A DNA stretch of 64,000 nt, taken from the NCBI GenBank assembly GCA_033977485.1, contig CM066982.1, forward strand, positions 35,628,218-35,692,217, read 5' to 3'. The stretch comes from Hydrangea macrophylla. Its lineage: Eukaryota > Streptophyta > Magnoliopsida > Cornales > Hydrangeaceae. Every line of letters starts with the position of its first letter. Positions within the stretch are counted from its first letter, which is position 1. The notes under the pieces are model-generated. The model saw only the letters and a list, made by a program, of their open reading frames with translations, was not told where the DNA came from and searched no databases. A program made the position numbers and the translations under genes. Positions 11,568 through 23,804 of the stretch are shown in pieces.

Positions 11568-13515
11568 TATAGACACCCTGATTTTGACCAACCGTCGAAT
11601 TTAGGGGATTTTTACCTCCAATACCGTGATGACAGTGTTCGAAAAATTTGGGGTTCCCAAGGTGATCCAAGCTCTTCGAAAGGCTCTTCAAATTTCTAAA
11701 AAAAAATGATGATGAATTAAGAGAGAGAAAGAAAAAGAAGGGAAAAGAAAAGGGAAGAACAGGAGAAACATGAGAAAACGGCACACGGAGAGGTCTGCGG
11801 CAGTCACGAGTTGCCGCTACGGCACTCACAGACTACCGTGCCGGCAGTCAATAAAAGCCACACCGGCAATCATTGAATGCCGCAGACAACACTGCGAACG
11901 CCGCGAAAATAGAAGGGCATAAAAAGACGGCACTCGGTAGAGTTGTCTGCGGCACTCGATGAGTGCCGTTGTGGCAATCAATGAGTGCTGCACCGGCAAA
12001 TGGTGAGTGTCGTTCCGGCAATCACCAAATGCCCCAGACAACTCCACCAAGTGCCGCATTTTCTAACAGCCTGCTTTGAAATAGTACGCATTGTACCATC
12101 AAAAGTACCTTCGGGATTACAGTTTTACCCCTGAATTTATCAAAATAACCCTTCAAATTTTGTCTATATAAAGGGATGAATATCCCCATTACAAAGGAGG
12201 GGTTTTTAAGGTAGTTAAGAAGAGATTCTTGAAACACATTCCTGAGAAAATTAAGAAATTGTGGTGAGAATTAAGAGAGTCATAGAGAGAATTAAGAAAA
12301 GAAGAGCTTGGAGATTCTTTGGAGATCCTTCAAAACACAAAGAAGTTGAGGATAATTGGAGGTAACTTCTAATCCTAATTAGTTCTTAGTTAAAGTCCAA
12401 TCACAATTCATAGAGTTCCTTAGGATCTTTTACACAATTTTCAAAAACTCTCTTTCCACCTCATTTCATCACACACCACTTGAATTGTGATTGGATTTCT
12501 TCATGTGTTTGTTGATTTGGATCTAGATAGCTCTAGATTGGAAGTAAAACATATTTTCAAAGAGGAGTTAAACTTTGGATCATCAATTGGATTAGACTTT
12601 AGTTCTCTTTGTTGTTACTATTATTTTGAAAACTCGTGAGATTTTCCATATCCCATTGAGATAATTTGACTTAATCACTCAATCTTCCGTAAAATTACGA
12701 TTTATGTGAAAGGAGAGATTGATTTTAGTTATGTGTTTAATCTAATGGTGTATATAAGTCTATACCCATGACTTAAGATCATCATATATGAGTTTCATGA
12801 AGCCATCTCATGCTTTATTGAAACTTACAAGGATTAGTGTACACAACCTTCAAGGACCATTAATTTGAGAGAAGGATTAGATGAGTTAGGTTTCAAACCC
12901 CTCAAGGATCATTAACTTGGGAGAAGGATTAGGCTTAGGAGAAGTTAATTTACATGGCTTAGATGATAGAGTTCAAAAACAAATGATGAACTTAACAATG
13001 GTGCAGTGAATTCATAAACCAAATTTGATCAAGGATTTTGAATTAAATCATGATCTATTGGAATTGAATGAGACCAATTGGAATGTGTTCATAACACAAA
13101 CATCTACCACTGTAATTTTTATTTTAATGAGATTATGTAGTTAGCATGGTTTGACTTTAGGATTTGTGAACTAGTCATTCTCTGTCCAAAATTTTAGAAC
13201 AGTAAGTCAGTATCGATTTGAGTAGATCAGAGCCTTAATCAAACATTCTTGACTTCAAATAAATTTTTCCATGCGGTTAAATGTGTTAATAAGATCCCCT
13301 AAAAAGATTGAAGTCATTATTATGATTCGTTTACTATTTTTAGAAAATCATAAAAAATCCCTAGACAAGCAGTTGATAATCCTGAGTGATGTCTAGTCTT
13401 GGTCCAATTCCCACAGATTGGACCGTTTGATCTTTGATTTTCTTTTTTGGGTTAGAAACTAGACTCATAGATAGAGGCACCTTGGGTCCAAAAATCATTG
13501 AAATCAAACCATGGG
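11568..13515 (+). mobile_element. Family F LTR, 5' fragment (begins TATAGACACCC, from TGTAGACACC)
   Basis: The opening matches the LTR start at 36278. The shared text includes TTCGAAAGGCTCTTC, repeated GCCGGCA/GTGCCG motifs, a CTATATAAAGGG promoter (12163-12173) and the leader GAAGTTGAGGATAATTGGAGG. The match resumes at 58033-58638. The fragment is cut at 13516 by copia element G. The LTR is therefore at least 1.95 kb; if the DNA at 31994-35497 is its continuation, it is more than 5 kb, as in some Ogre/Tat elements. No ORF of interest was seen. Confidence 0.7.
12163..12173 (+). promoter_or_regulatory. TATA box of family F LTR
   Basis: TCTATATAAAG is conserved with the copy at 36923-36933 and lies about 100 bp downstream of the last GTGCCG-type dyad. 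Confidence 0.6.
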
Positions 13516-14964
13516 TGTTGGGTTTGTGCCCTCAAACCATTACTTTATGTATGAGACATTAGCATTTTAATATATGGATATCAGCTTTACATTTTATTGT
13601 GTATGTTACTTTCATGAGATGATTGCTTATCCTTAAATATCATAGTAAGTAATTCGTGTATGTATGAGATACATACCAGTGAGATACGAATTACTATTCT
13701 TTGATACTTAGAATTTGTCACAGTGGATGGTGAGACTGGATATCTCATCAGGTTTACACTGCAGCATATTAACTACCATTGGATGGAGTGATGAATCTTA
13801 GTCACTAGAGTTTAACTCTTAGTTAACATGCTAATGCTTATAGTGCATTGACAGACCTGAGCTTTCCTATTGACGCTTAAGGCTGTCAACAGTTGATAAG
13901 AACTCATAACTTGTGTAAGGTACGTGTTCTCAATCTTGAGACGATTATGAACATAGACTGTGGATATGACTGCTTTGACTTACCAATCAGTGAGGTCTAT
14001 AGAAGATCAACACCTGGGTATCTTGGGTATGTCATGTTCATAGGGTTGTGAACATATATTGTCAAGATAGCATCTACCCTCTGATTCAGAGTAAGCATTC
14101 CCTTGAGAATGTCACCAAGTTGATTACTGGGAACTGCAGTCTTCTTGATAATAGTTATCGACATGTTTGGTAATCATGAGAGGTGAATGGGACTCAAGGA
14201 ATATAAGAAGTAATCATAATTCAGGTTGACAGTAACAGTTATCCGACTACCTGAATATGATTACGAATGCTAATGGTAGAGGGACAATAGTACACCATAC
14301 AAGTCTGGTTATCGCTTCAGATATGTTTTTTTGCATTGGAGTTTAGTTATCGTTTTATAGTAGAGTTAACGTTAACTGATCAGTCGGTTATTTTGCTGAT
14401 CAAAGAGTTTGGTAATGGGAATTAATAAACTGATCTGAGCCAACAATAAAGAGCCTAGGAGGTCCCACACTTAGCTCCGTTAGGATGCTTGGAAAGGCAC
14501 TTGAGGATGATGTCAAGACAGGTTTGATCGATCGAAGTCTAGACAGGTTCGATTGCTCAAATGTGGCTCGATCGATCGATCGAAGGTTAGGTCGGTTCTG
14601 GGAATCTATAAATAGGGCAGCAGCGTACTGAATGTTTTTTAATCATCATTTTTATACGTAGAAGCTGCAGAAACTGTTTAGGTTTCCCTAAACCTTCCCT
14701 ATCCTCTCCATTAGGGTTCCCACCAACCCTAGTCCTTCCTGCAAGCATCCATAAGAGTCATAAGAGTGAAGACCGTCTAGTGGAGGCTGCTGGAAGTTGA
14801 AGTTTTTAGAATTGGGTTCAAGATCGTTAGGTATAATTCTTCTCCCTCTTGTTAGTACGCATCTATGGAATTGACAAGTAGTAGATCTTGGGCTACCAAT
14901 AAGTTTTGTAACTTCATCCTTTCCACTGCGCATTTAAAACAATTTTAAACCTAATTTTCCTTCA
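13516..14964 (+). repeat. 5' LTR of copia element G
   Basis: TGTTGGGTTTGTGCCC through CCTTCA, 1449 bp. It contains TCGATCGATCGA-type palindromes at 14526-14583 just upstream of a TATA box (CTATAAATAGGG, 14605-14616). The first about 1 kb is nearly identical to 23805-24831 and is also matched in inverted orientation by 58639-60119. Confidence 0.88.
14605..14616 (+). promoter_or_regulatory. TATA box of copia G LTR
   Basis: CTATAAATAGGG is preceded within 80 bp by three TCGATCGA-type dyads. The same arrangement is conserved in element H on the minus strand (TATA near 58986-58996). Confidence 0.6.
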
Positions 14965-14966
14965 AT

Positions 14967-14980
14967 TGGTATCAGAGCCA
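14967..14980 (+). promoter_or_regulatory. Primer-binding site of copia G (initiator tRNA-Met)
   Basis: TGGTATCAGAGCCA starts two bases after the LTR end and is complementary to the tRNA-iMet 3' end. Confidence 0.9.
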
Positions 14981-16523
14981 CGCTTTTTTGGATCTATAGA
15001 TGCATTTTTGGAACACTAGTTTTGATTTGCATGTTGATTTTAGAACTGTTTTCAAAATTGCATCATCACAGATCTGTTTCTGCAGTGTTTATACAGCAGA
15101 ATACAAATCTGTGATTGCATTGGATGCATGATGGTTTCGATCGATCGAAGTAGTCTCGATCGATCGAACATCTTCTGCTCTCAAGCGATCGAACAGGTTT
15201 CGATCGATCGAACTATGGTTCAGTTCGATCGATCGAATGCAGTTCGATCGATCGAGACTGATTCTCTGTCCAGGTGTTTAGTTTACAGTTTTAAAGTTTT
15301 TAAAATATATACTTTAATTTTTTAATTATTCTGTAAAATTTTCAAACCTTTCTGTGAAACTGGAAGTTCAAGCGATTGAACAGTGTTCAATCGATCGAAG
15401 GTTCGAGCGATCGAACGGTCTTCGATCGATCAAACAGTGACAGAGAGGTGAGATGCTGTTTCTAGTTCTAACTAAGTACCTAAAGAGTTTATGTACTGTG
15501 CGAATCAATTAGGGGTTCCAATAGATAAATATATTAGTTATATATGCGCGGATGTGCGTTCGACTAACCCTTTTGCAGCAAATTAGTCACTATCTCCCAT
15601 GACACCAAGAGAATTTTTTTTGTGTTTGAATATTTTGAGATTGGTGTATATTACGTTTGAATATTGGTTTGGTATTAAGGCATATGTAAAGGGCGCTACG
15701 ACTTCAATCCTACGAAAAGGAAAGTCGCACCGGTTTCCGTAGCCTTTTTTATTTTTGCTATTTCTATTTCTAGATAAATTGTAAGCTTCGAAAGAAGCAT
15801 AGGACCAATGTAATAGAATTAGAAAGTCCATGAAGATGGAGCAATGAGCTGTTGTCCATGAAGATGGAGCTACATGCGATCAAACCAAAAAGGAGGTTCT
15901 ATGCAGATAGAGCCATGAGAGATAGAGGCATCGTTTGGATGTTTTTATTCCATTTTAGTTTTTTGTTTTATGTGCTTGGTTTGTGATTGGCATTTAATTA
16001 TATTCTTACTACATGCATGCACGTAAAACAAGTTTTCTAAAATAAAATTCAAAAACCGTTTCAACGCATTAGTAAACATTGGATGTTTATGGGTAATGTG
16101 TAGAAATAATTTTTTCTTTAAAAAGCAAAATCCTTAATTTACTAAATCTAGTGGGAGAGGGTCTTATTTATAACACCTACGATCTTTCATTAATGGTTCA
16201 TTATAAGATGAGTAGTGTATTCTGTGTCACCTCGCCAGGGGTGATCATTCTATACGGAGGGTACACTGCTCATTGGTTACTAGATATGAACTTCCTATGG
16301 ATAGGATCAATCAGACGTGTTAGAGGGTGACCACCACACGGAGGCGCTACTTGCGACGGTTGTGATTGGATCTTAGTTAATGGTACACACTAGCTAAGCT
16401 ATGGATAAGGGATCCCACACAGGGCATTATTCAGAAACTTAGAGATCATGATAAATCATGATAAGTTAATGGTACACACTAGCTAAGCTATGGACAAGAG
16501 TTGTATAGCGGATAAGTCATGAT
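14981..16523 (+). other. Long leader of copia G with a palindrome cluster
   Basis: This is untranslated DNA between primer site and gag. About ten copies of (T)TCGATCGATCGAA or close variants lie at 15134-15260 and 15365-15430, the same dyad as in the U3 of this LTR. A 29-bp segment with ACACTAGCTAAGCTATGGA occurs twice (about 16379 and 16463). No coding sequence was recognised. Confidence 0.6.
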
Positions 16524-17105
16524 TAGGGGTGTGTTTCGGCCGGATCGGATCAGAAATAGGGGTTTCGGAAAAAATTCCGAAATTTTCGAAAATTATTTCG
16601 GTGTTCCGATTCCTATTCCGAAAATTAGGAATTTTCATTTTCCGTTCTGATTATGAAATTTCGGAAATTTCGGAATTTTCGGAATCGGATCATTTTCGTA
16701 AAATTTTGAAAAATTTTTGGAATCGGATATTTTCGGAAAAATTTCGGAAATTTTCGGAATTTTCCGATACAAGCTTAGTGCTTGGACTAATGTGGATCAA
16801 GTTGGGACTAATTTATAGACTCACATTCCTTATCCTTTTTCATGGCTAACCGATGTGGGACAAGTAGTGTAAGGTAATTTCAGAATTTTTCGGAATTTTT
16901 TCGGAATATTTCGGAATTTTTTCGGAAAATTTTCGGCATATTTTCGGAATTTTCGAAATTCTGAAAAAAATTCCGATCCGAAATTTTTTGGAATTTTCGG
17001 AATTCGGAATTTCGGAATTCGAAATGTATTTTTACTTGCCAAAATCGGAAATTTTTGGATCGGAATCGGTCGGAATCGGAATTTCCGTTCCAAAACACAC
17101 CCTTA
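16524..17105. mobile_element. hAT-type MITE inside copia G
   Basis: Terminal inverted repeats TAGGGGTGTGTTT and (inverted) TAAGGGTGTGTTT are flanked by an exact 8-bp duplication, GTCATGAT (16516-16523 and 17106-17113). An 8-bp duplication is the hallmark of hAT transposition. Both arms are made of degenerate TTTTCGGAATTTTCGGAA units, so the element can fold back on itself. A non-repetitive centre of about 120 bp lies at 16765-16885. There is no transposase; the open frames across it reflect the repeat composition. Confidence 0.8.
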
Positions 17106-17281
17106 GTCATGATAAATCGAAAGATTGAACATTGACCACCACACGGAGGCTTTATTCTTTCGTTTTGATATTCCGGCGACTTTGTTTTAAAATAAGAGTT
17201 TTTAAGGATTCCTTTATTTCAAATTGTCAAATTCTGATATCCACATTTATTTTCTTTTGATTTTTTCAGTAAATCATCATC

Positions 17282-17603
17282 CTGGATCTGCATTTAGTCC
17301 TCTTGCCACCATACTTACACAAAACAAGTTAACTGGAAATAACTACACAGAATGGAAATGTTACCTAGACATCGTCTTAACTGCAAGGATCACATATATG
17401 TCCTTACCACCCCATGGCTCGAAGAACCCACGGCAAATGCTTCGGCAGCTGCCAGACGCGAGTTCGACAAATGGAAGAAGTCGAATGGGATGGCTCGTTG
17501 TTACATATTGGCTTCTATGGCTAATGTGTTGCAACACCAATACCAGTCGAACAATTCTGCCAGTGACAATATCGAATCCCTGAAAAAGATGTTTGGGGAG
17601 CAT
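17282..17603 (+). pseudogene. Copia gag, N-terminal part (element G), disrupted
   Basis: The frame carrying ILTQNKLTGNNYTEWKCYLD is typical of the N-terminus of copia Gag (UBN2-like). After about 35 residues the homology moves to another frame, with FDKWKKSNGMARCYILASMANV, so a frameshift is present. The reading stops at MFGEH, where the solo LTR at 17604 was inserted. No ATG in a convincing position starts this frame; the expected start appears mutated (GGATCTGCATTT context). Gag would form the virus-like particle. Confidence 0.75.
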
Positions 17604-20123
17604 TGTCACGCCCCGACGTAGCATAATTCAGGAAAGTATTTAATTTCCTTTATGGACTCGTAGGTCGTGACAAGTGAGTGTGACCAATTGTCCCTGCAAT
17701 AAATATCTTAATAGCATTTCTAGAGCAAAGGATACTAATAAAAATAACCTCCAAAAATTAAAACTTACTACTATTACAGCAGTCATAACTTAGGCACAAA
17801 ATGCCTTATTCAAATGTCTAAAACTAGTTTATTACAACCCGAAATAAATAGACATAGGAAATATAAAGTAGCCTCCTGGAAAGTCCCCTGCCTCTAACTA
17901 GCATAGTCGAAATACCCTGGCTACTCCTGACCCTGAAAATCTGGACGTAGAGTCCAGGACGCATCAACGCCGTCAGCTTATGAAAGCTGGTGAACAAAAT
18001 AAACATGTGCTCGCAATGCATATATAAGCAAACAAACAACGGTACAATTTAACTTTAAAAGCAATAAATTCAAGGTTCCAATTCCAACATAAGTCACGGG
18101 GGAATATAGTAAGCAATAAATATGCGACCGTGCATGAACAATGTAATATCTCATCGTTCTGACTCTTTTCCCTCAACCAACTCGACTCAACCAAACCATT
18201 ACCTCAGATACCAGGAATAATATCCGCTCGGTACCTAGGTCGCACAACACATCGTCGCCTTGGATACCAGGAATAATATCCGATCGATATCCAAACCGCA
18301 CACTATACCATCGCTTCGGATACCAGGAATAATATCCGATCGATATCCGAAACGCGCGCCTTAGATACCAGGAATAATATCCGATCGATATCTAAGTCGT
18401 ACACAACACTGTTGCCTCCAATACCAGGAATAATATCCGATCGATATTGAGGTCGTACACCACGCTATCGCCTCAGATACCAGGAATAATATCCGATCGA
18501 TATCTGGGTCGATCATGACCAACCATCGCTTCGGATACCAGGAATAATATCCGATCGATATCCGAAACGCGCGCCGTAGATACCAGGAATAATATCCGAT
18601 CGATATCTAAGTCGTACACAACACTGTCCCCTCCAATACCAGGAATAATATCCGATCGATATTGAGGTCGCACACCAGACCGCCACTTTTTACTCTTTTC
18701 ACGTTTTCTCACACACATGCATGTCGACACAATCTCGACCCTAATATGTATGTCAATGTTCACAATTTGTAGTAACAGTTATTAATCTCAAAGCTGGATA
18801 TTCGTACAACATGAATCTCTACTTTAGTTATTCTTATTCATTCAATTCTTAAAACATGGACTTTTAAAACAATATATTTACCAAACAGTTCCTTAAAAAT
18901 TTCCAAAATCTTTTCCAAACAGTCCCTTTCACAAAAATACAAAAACTGCTCAAAATGCCCAGGTCGCGCGAGCGAGGGGGTCGCACGAGCGGGCAGCGTG
19001 GGCGATTAGGCCATTTTCGTAAAATCTGTTAAAATTCCTTTTCTGCCCAAAAATGCACACCTCGCCCGAGCGGGCCGCGCGAGCGAGCCTCGCGCGAGAG
19101 GGTCGAGCGCGCGAGTTGTTGCAGAACCTCATCTTCCTCGTTTTTCCCCTGTTTTCAATTTTCAAAACTGTTATATACCCATTTTCAAATTCTGTTTCAA
19201 CCATATCATGCCATATATGGATTTCTCCGGTTTTCTGCGTAGATTAAGAATACGCAATCAATTTTAAGTAATACGGATTGTATCTCTAGATATTCGCGAT
19301 TAAAGTAAGGGTGTCAAAAGTTTAAATTAACGGTACGTCGCGATACGGATGAATTACTTCGTAGGATTCGAACCGTAGCTTATTAGGACTAAGATCTTCC
19401 ATTCCCAATTCACGGAATTGATTTTGGTTAACCTTTATAAAATTCTATTTTTCAAGCTTTAATGGTGTATGAATATATATACACATATACGCAGATACAT
19501 ATACTGAAATACATATATATAAACATGGCGAGTGAGCTTAAATTACTCACAGAGGTTAATTATTCAGAGAATTGGGACCGAGAGTTTCCGCCATTAAATC
19601 CGCCGTTATAAATTTCTCCTCCGATTTCTCTTTGATCTTGAGATGTATATATATATACCTATGTATCTGTATCTGTATGTATATATTTATATATAATCTG
19701 TTTTGTGTGTGTGTTCTTGAGAGGAAGAGAGAATTGAGAGAGAATTAGAGTTATAGAGAATGAGAGATGAGACACTGTGAGAGTTTGCAAGCATATATAT
19801 AAACTGTTAGTTTTGGGCTCCAAGAAATCAATGGATTTTGCCCGGTGTGGTTGAGCTCACGTGCTCCCATACCCAAAATGCGGTATAACGCAGATTTAAA
19901 ACATCAGCTGGTATATAACAGTTGAAAATAAAAATACAGAAATTTATATCAGTGTAGGAAATAAATTCCGGGTCGATACAAAAATATAGCTATTGTTTTT
20001 AAAACCATAGAAAGCATTTTTATATTTAAAGAAATTACGGTTTGACCCCAACCAAATATTTATAAAGTAGAAATAAAAAGAGATATTCATTTATTATTGA
20101 AAATAGAAATACAGGGTGTTACA
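17604..20123 (-). mobile_element. Solo chromovirus-type LTR inserted in copia gag
   Basis: On the minus strand it starts TGTAACACCC (from 20123) and ends GGGGCGTGACA (17604). A perfect 5-bp duplication, AGCAT (17599-17603 and 20124-20128), flanks 2520 bp with no internal region, so it is a solo LTR left by recombination between two LTRs. Inside are a satellite-like array (18208-18665) and a CGCGCGAGCG cluster (about 18961-19110). It splits the copia Gag frame. Confidence 0.88.
18208..18665. repeat. Tandem array of a 45/56-bp unit within the solo LTR
   Basis: The core ATACCAGGAATAATATCCG plus ATCGATAT occurs nine times, starting at 18208, 18264, 18320, 18365, 18421, 18477, 18535, 18580 and 18636. 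Spacings alternate between about 56 and 45 bp. The block starting at 18320 is repeated almost exactly 215 bp later at 18535, giving a higher-order repeat. The short conserved core and lack of cas genes rule out a CRISPR array. Confidence 0.9.
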
Positions 20124-20128
20124 AGCAT

Positions 20129-21874
20129 GGCAGGCCTGCCAGGCATTTAGCTATGCAGAAGATAATGAGTGCTAAGATGTCGAAAGGGACTCCACTCAAA
20201 GAACATGTTTTAAAAATGATTGGTTATTTGAACGAACTGGAGACCCTAGGTGTCAACATCGATGCACAGAACCAAGTTGATATGATCCTCAATACGCTGT
20301 CACCATCATTTGCTCGATTTAAACTAAATTACAATATGAATAAAATGGATTTTTCAATGAGCAAATTAATGAGTTCTTTACTGGCAGCGGAAGGGGTGAT
20401 CAAACCTGGGGGCAACATTCTGAACGTTGAGAGAAGCTCTTCCTCCTCCCGATCTATACCGAAAGGAAAGAAAGGGAAGAAGAAGGCTAGCACTGGTGGT
20501 CCAAGTGTTGGACCGGTCCCTAAGATTGCAAAATCTAAGGGAAAAGGTAAGGGCAAAGGGAAGGTGGGTGGCCAAGGCAAAGGAAAGTGTTTCCAATGCG
20601 GCGACAAGGGCCATTGGAAGAGGAACTGTCCAGAATTCTTAGCTACAAGAGTTCAAGGTATGATTGAATCACATGTGATTGAAGTAAGTTTTATTACGGA
20701 TACTTCAAACACTTGGTGCATTGATTCTGGTGTGACTAACCATATCTGTAATTCATTGCAGGGGTTCAGATCAACCAGGAAATGCAGTGATGCGGAAATC
20801 GTGCTGACTCTAGGTTCTAGCGCAACCGTTTCCGCGGTTGCAATAGGAGTAGTAGTTTTAGAGTTTTTGGACAATAAGACAATAGTTTTATCAAATGTAC
20901 TTTACGTCCTTTTAATGAGACGTAATTTAATTTCAGTTTCAAATTTATCGAATAATGGTTATTCTTTTCATTTTGGAACAGAAGTTGTTATTAAAAGAAA
21001 TAGTTCTTTTATTTGTTATGGTGTTAAAACTAATGGCTTGTATGTGATTACTCCCAATATTTCTAAAGACTCTTGTATGGAACTTAATAACTCAGTGGTA
21101 TCTGTACCATCTAAAAGAAAAGAACCTTCCACTAATCCAACAAGGCTTTGGCATATGAGGCTTGGCCATATCAATCTAAATAGGATTGGCAGACTAGTCA
21201 AAGAAGGAGTCTTAGGCGATTTGGTTCTCGAACCAATGGAAGTCTACAAGTCTTGTTCAGAGGGTAAGATGACCAAAAGGCCCTTTCCTGTAAAGGGCAA
21301 TAGGACCAATGTATTGTTGGAATTAGTTCATACTGATGTGTGTGGACCAATAAATATTAGAGCACGGGGTGGTTATGAGTATTTCATAACATTTACCGAT
21401 AACCACTCTAGGTATGGATATGTGTACCTAATGCAGCACAAGTCTGAAGCTTTTGAAAAGTTCAAAGAGTTTAGGGCTGAAGTGGAGAAGCAATTGGGCA
21501 CACATCTCAAGGCCATTCGATCTGATCGAGGTGGAGAGTACCACTCTAATGAGTTTATTGATCACCTCGTACAGAATGAGATTCTGTCACAGTTGACTGC
21601 ACCTGGTACGCCTCAGCAGAACGGCGTAGCGGAGAGAATGAATATGACTCTTTTAGACATGACTAGGTCAATGATGAGTTACTCTGAGTTGCCATTATTC
21701 CTTTGGGGTTATGCTTTGGAAACTGCTGCATACATACTAAATCTAGTACCAAGCAAATTTGTTCCCAGGACACCACGGGAGATGTGGATTGGGCGCAAGC
21801 CTTCTTTGCAACATCTCCGGATATGGGGGTGTCCGACACGTGCTGAAAGGAAAGATGAGCAAGTTGGATTCTAG
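20129..21874 (+). pseudogene. Copia gag C-terminus, protease and integrase (element G)
   Basis: One open frame of 573 codons (from 20153) carries domains in copia order. The Gag tail ends in a lysine/glycine-rich linker and a CCHC knuckle at residues 146-159 ([14 protein letters not shown]). The protease site is [10 protein letters not shown] (Asp191). The integrase zinc region has LWHMRLGH near 333-339, but the first cysteine of the expected CxxC pair is replaced (VYKSC). The integrase core has Asp395 (HTD), Asp458 (SDRG) and Glu494 (GVAER), with DD35E spacing between the last two. The frame breaks after QVGF; the true continuation is in another frame from about 21835. It cannot give a full polyprotein. 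Confidence 0.88.
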
Positions 21875-23783
21875 ATTGGAAGTATGTAATTTTGTAGGGT
21901 ATCCAAAGGGTACTTATGGATGGTATTTTTATGATCCAAGAGAATAAAAAGTGTTTGTTAGTATAAATGCTATTTTCTAGGAGGATGATTATATCATGAA
22001 CCATAAACCTAAGGGAAGGATAGATCTTAAAGAGATAGAAGGAGAGCCCTCAGTCCAACCCGCAGTTGATAACGATGTAAATCAAGAAAACACCACTTCT
22101 TCACCCATTTCCGCACCGGTACCTCGTCGTAGTGGGAGGATTATCAGCCAGCCTGATAGATACATGTTCTTAGGAGAAGTTTTTGAAGCTATCTCCATAG
22201 AATCTGAATCTGATCCTGCCACATACGAAAAGGCAATAGCTGATGTTGATTCAGCTCATTGGATTAAATCTATGAAGGCTAAATTGGAATCTATGGATTC
22301 CAATTAGGTCTGGGATCTTGTAGAACTTCCAGCCAATATTAAACCCATTGGCTGTAAGTGGGTCTATAAGAGGAAAAGAGGATCTGATGGAAAGGTTGAG
22401 ACCTTTAAGGCTAGGCTTGTAGCAAAAGGCTATACTCAGAGGGAGGGCATGGACTATGAGGAAACCTTCTCACTAGTAGCCATGCTCAAGTCCATTAGAA
22501 GACTCTTATCCATTGCTGCATGCTTAAATTATGAGATCTGGCAGATGGACGTCAAGACTGCATTCTTGAATGACAATCTTGAGGAGGACATCTATATGCA
22601 ACAACCAGAAGGGTTCATAGCTGGTCGGAAAGGTAACTTGGTATGCAAGTTGCAAAAGTCCATTTATGGGCTTAAGCAGGCATCAAGAAGTTGGAACATC
22701 CGATTTGACCAAGCGGTCAAGTCATTTAGTTTCATACAGAATCTGGATGAGCCTTGTGTATACAAGAAGTGTGAAGGAAAAGTGGTGGCTTTTCTTGTGC
22801 TTCACGTTGACGACATTCTACTCATTGGGAATGATGTAGCGGCGTTGTCAACGGTCAAGGTTTGGCTAGCTAGTACTTTCGATATGAAGGATCTAGGAGA
22901 GGCGAGCTATATTCTTAGGATAAAGCTCTTTCGGTAGCGCAAGCGAAAGATAATGGGATTATCTCCAGTTGGTTATATCGAGAAAGTGCTAACTAGGTTT
23001 TTAATGGATAATTTGAAGAAGGGTTTGTTACATTTCAGGTATGGGCTAGCGTTCTCCAAGGACCAGTGTCCAAAGACACAGGAGGAGAGGAATCGCATAG
23101 CAGGAATTCCCTATGCCTCGGCAGTGGGAAGTCTCATGTATGCGATGTTATGTACTAGACCAGATATCTGCTTTGCCGTTGGTATGGTTAGTAGATATCA
23201 ATCGAATCCAGGTCCAGAGCACTGGACAGCCGTTAAGCACATTCTTAAGTACTTGAGAAGAACTAAAGATTACATGCTTATGCACGGCGGTAGTGAGTTA
23301 ATTCTAGTGGGATATATTGACTCGGATTTTATGTCAGATAAAGATTCGAGGAAGTCGACATCTGGACATCTCTTTACCTTGGGAGGTGGTGCTGTTAGTT
23401 GGAGGAGCATTAAGCAGAAATGCATTGCAGACTCAACTACAGAAGCTGAGTATGTGGCTGCTTGTGAAGCCGCAAAGGAAGCTATTTAGCTCAAGAAGTT
23501 CCTTATAGAGCTCGAGGTGGTACTAGTGTCACTGTCACCTATTACGCTTTATTGTGATAATAGTGGGGTAGTGGCTTAGTCCAAGGAGCCAAGGAACCAC
23601 GGAAAGGGAAAGCAAGTAGAGCGAAAATATCATCTTATCCTAGATATTGTTCATCGTGGATATGTGACTGTCACCAAGATTGCCACCATAGACAATCTTG
23701 CTGATCCATTTACAAAGGCCTTGCCTCAGAAGGTCTTTGATCTTCATCTAGATAGTCTAGGTCTCAGATATAATCCTGTATAG
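21835..23783 (+). pseudogene. Copia reverse transcriptase and RNase H (element G)
   Basis: This is a continuation of pol in a chain of frames with in-frame stops near 21946, 22306, 22937 and 23487. Recognisable parts are the integrase C-terminal VGYPKGTYGWYFYDP and reverse transcriptase MDVKTAFLN, YGLKQASRSW and the catalytic HVDDILLIGND. RNase H has GSLMYAMLCTRPDI, DSDFMSDKDSRKSTSG and DSTTEAEYVA. The order integrase before RT is diagnostic of Ty1/copia. The stops show it is no longer functional. Confidence 0.88.
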
Positions 23784-23789
23784 TTGTGA

Positions 23790-23804
23790 GTGCAAGTGGG
23801 AGTT
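23790..23804 (+). promoter_or_regulatory. Polypurine tract of copia G
   Basis: GTGCAAGTGGGAGTT lies immediately before the 3' LTR. The matching tract in element H is at 60120-60134 on the other strand. Confidence 0.65.

Noticed and set aside
16529..17110. Phe/Arg/Lys-rich open frames on both strands
   Set aside because: They result from the TTTTCGGAA word structure of the hAT MITE arms.
18208..18665. Regularly spaced repeats resembling a CRISPR array
   Set aside because: The spacers are themselves repeated, unit lengths alternate 45/56 bp, the array lies within a plant LTR and no cas genes are present.
18473..18763. Minus-strand frame with repeated DIDRILFLVS
   Set aside because: It is a translation of the tandem array in the solo LTR.
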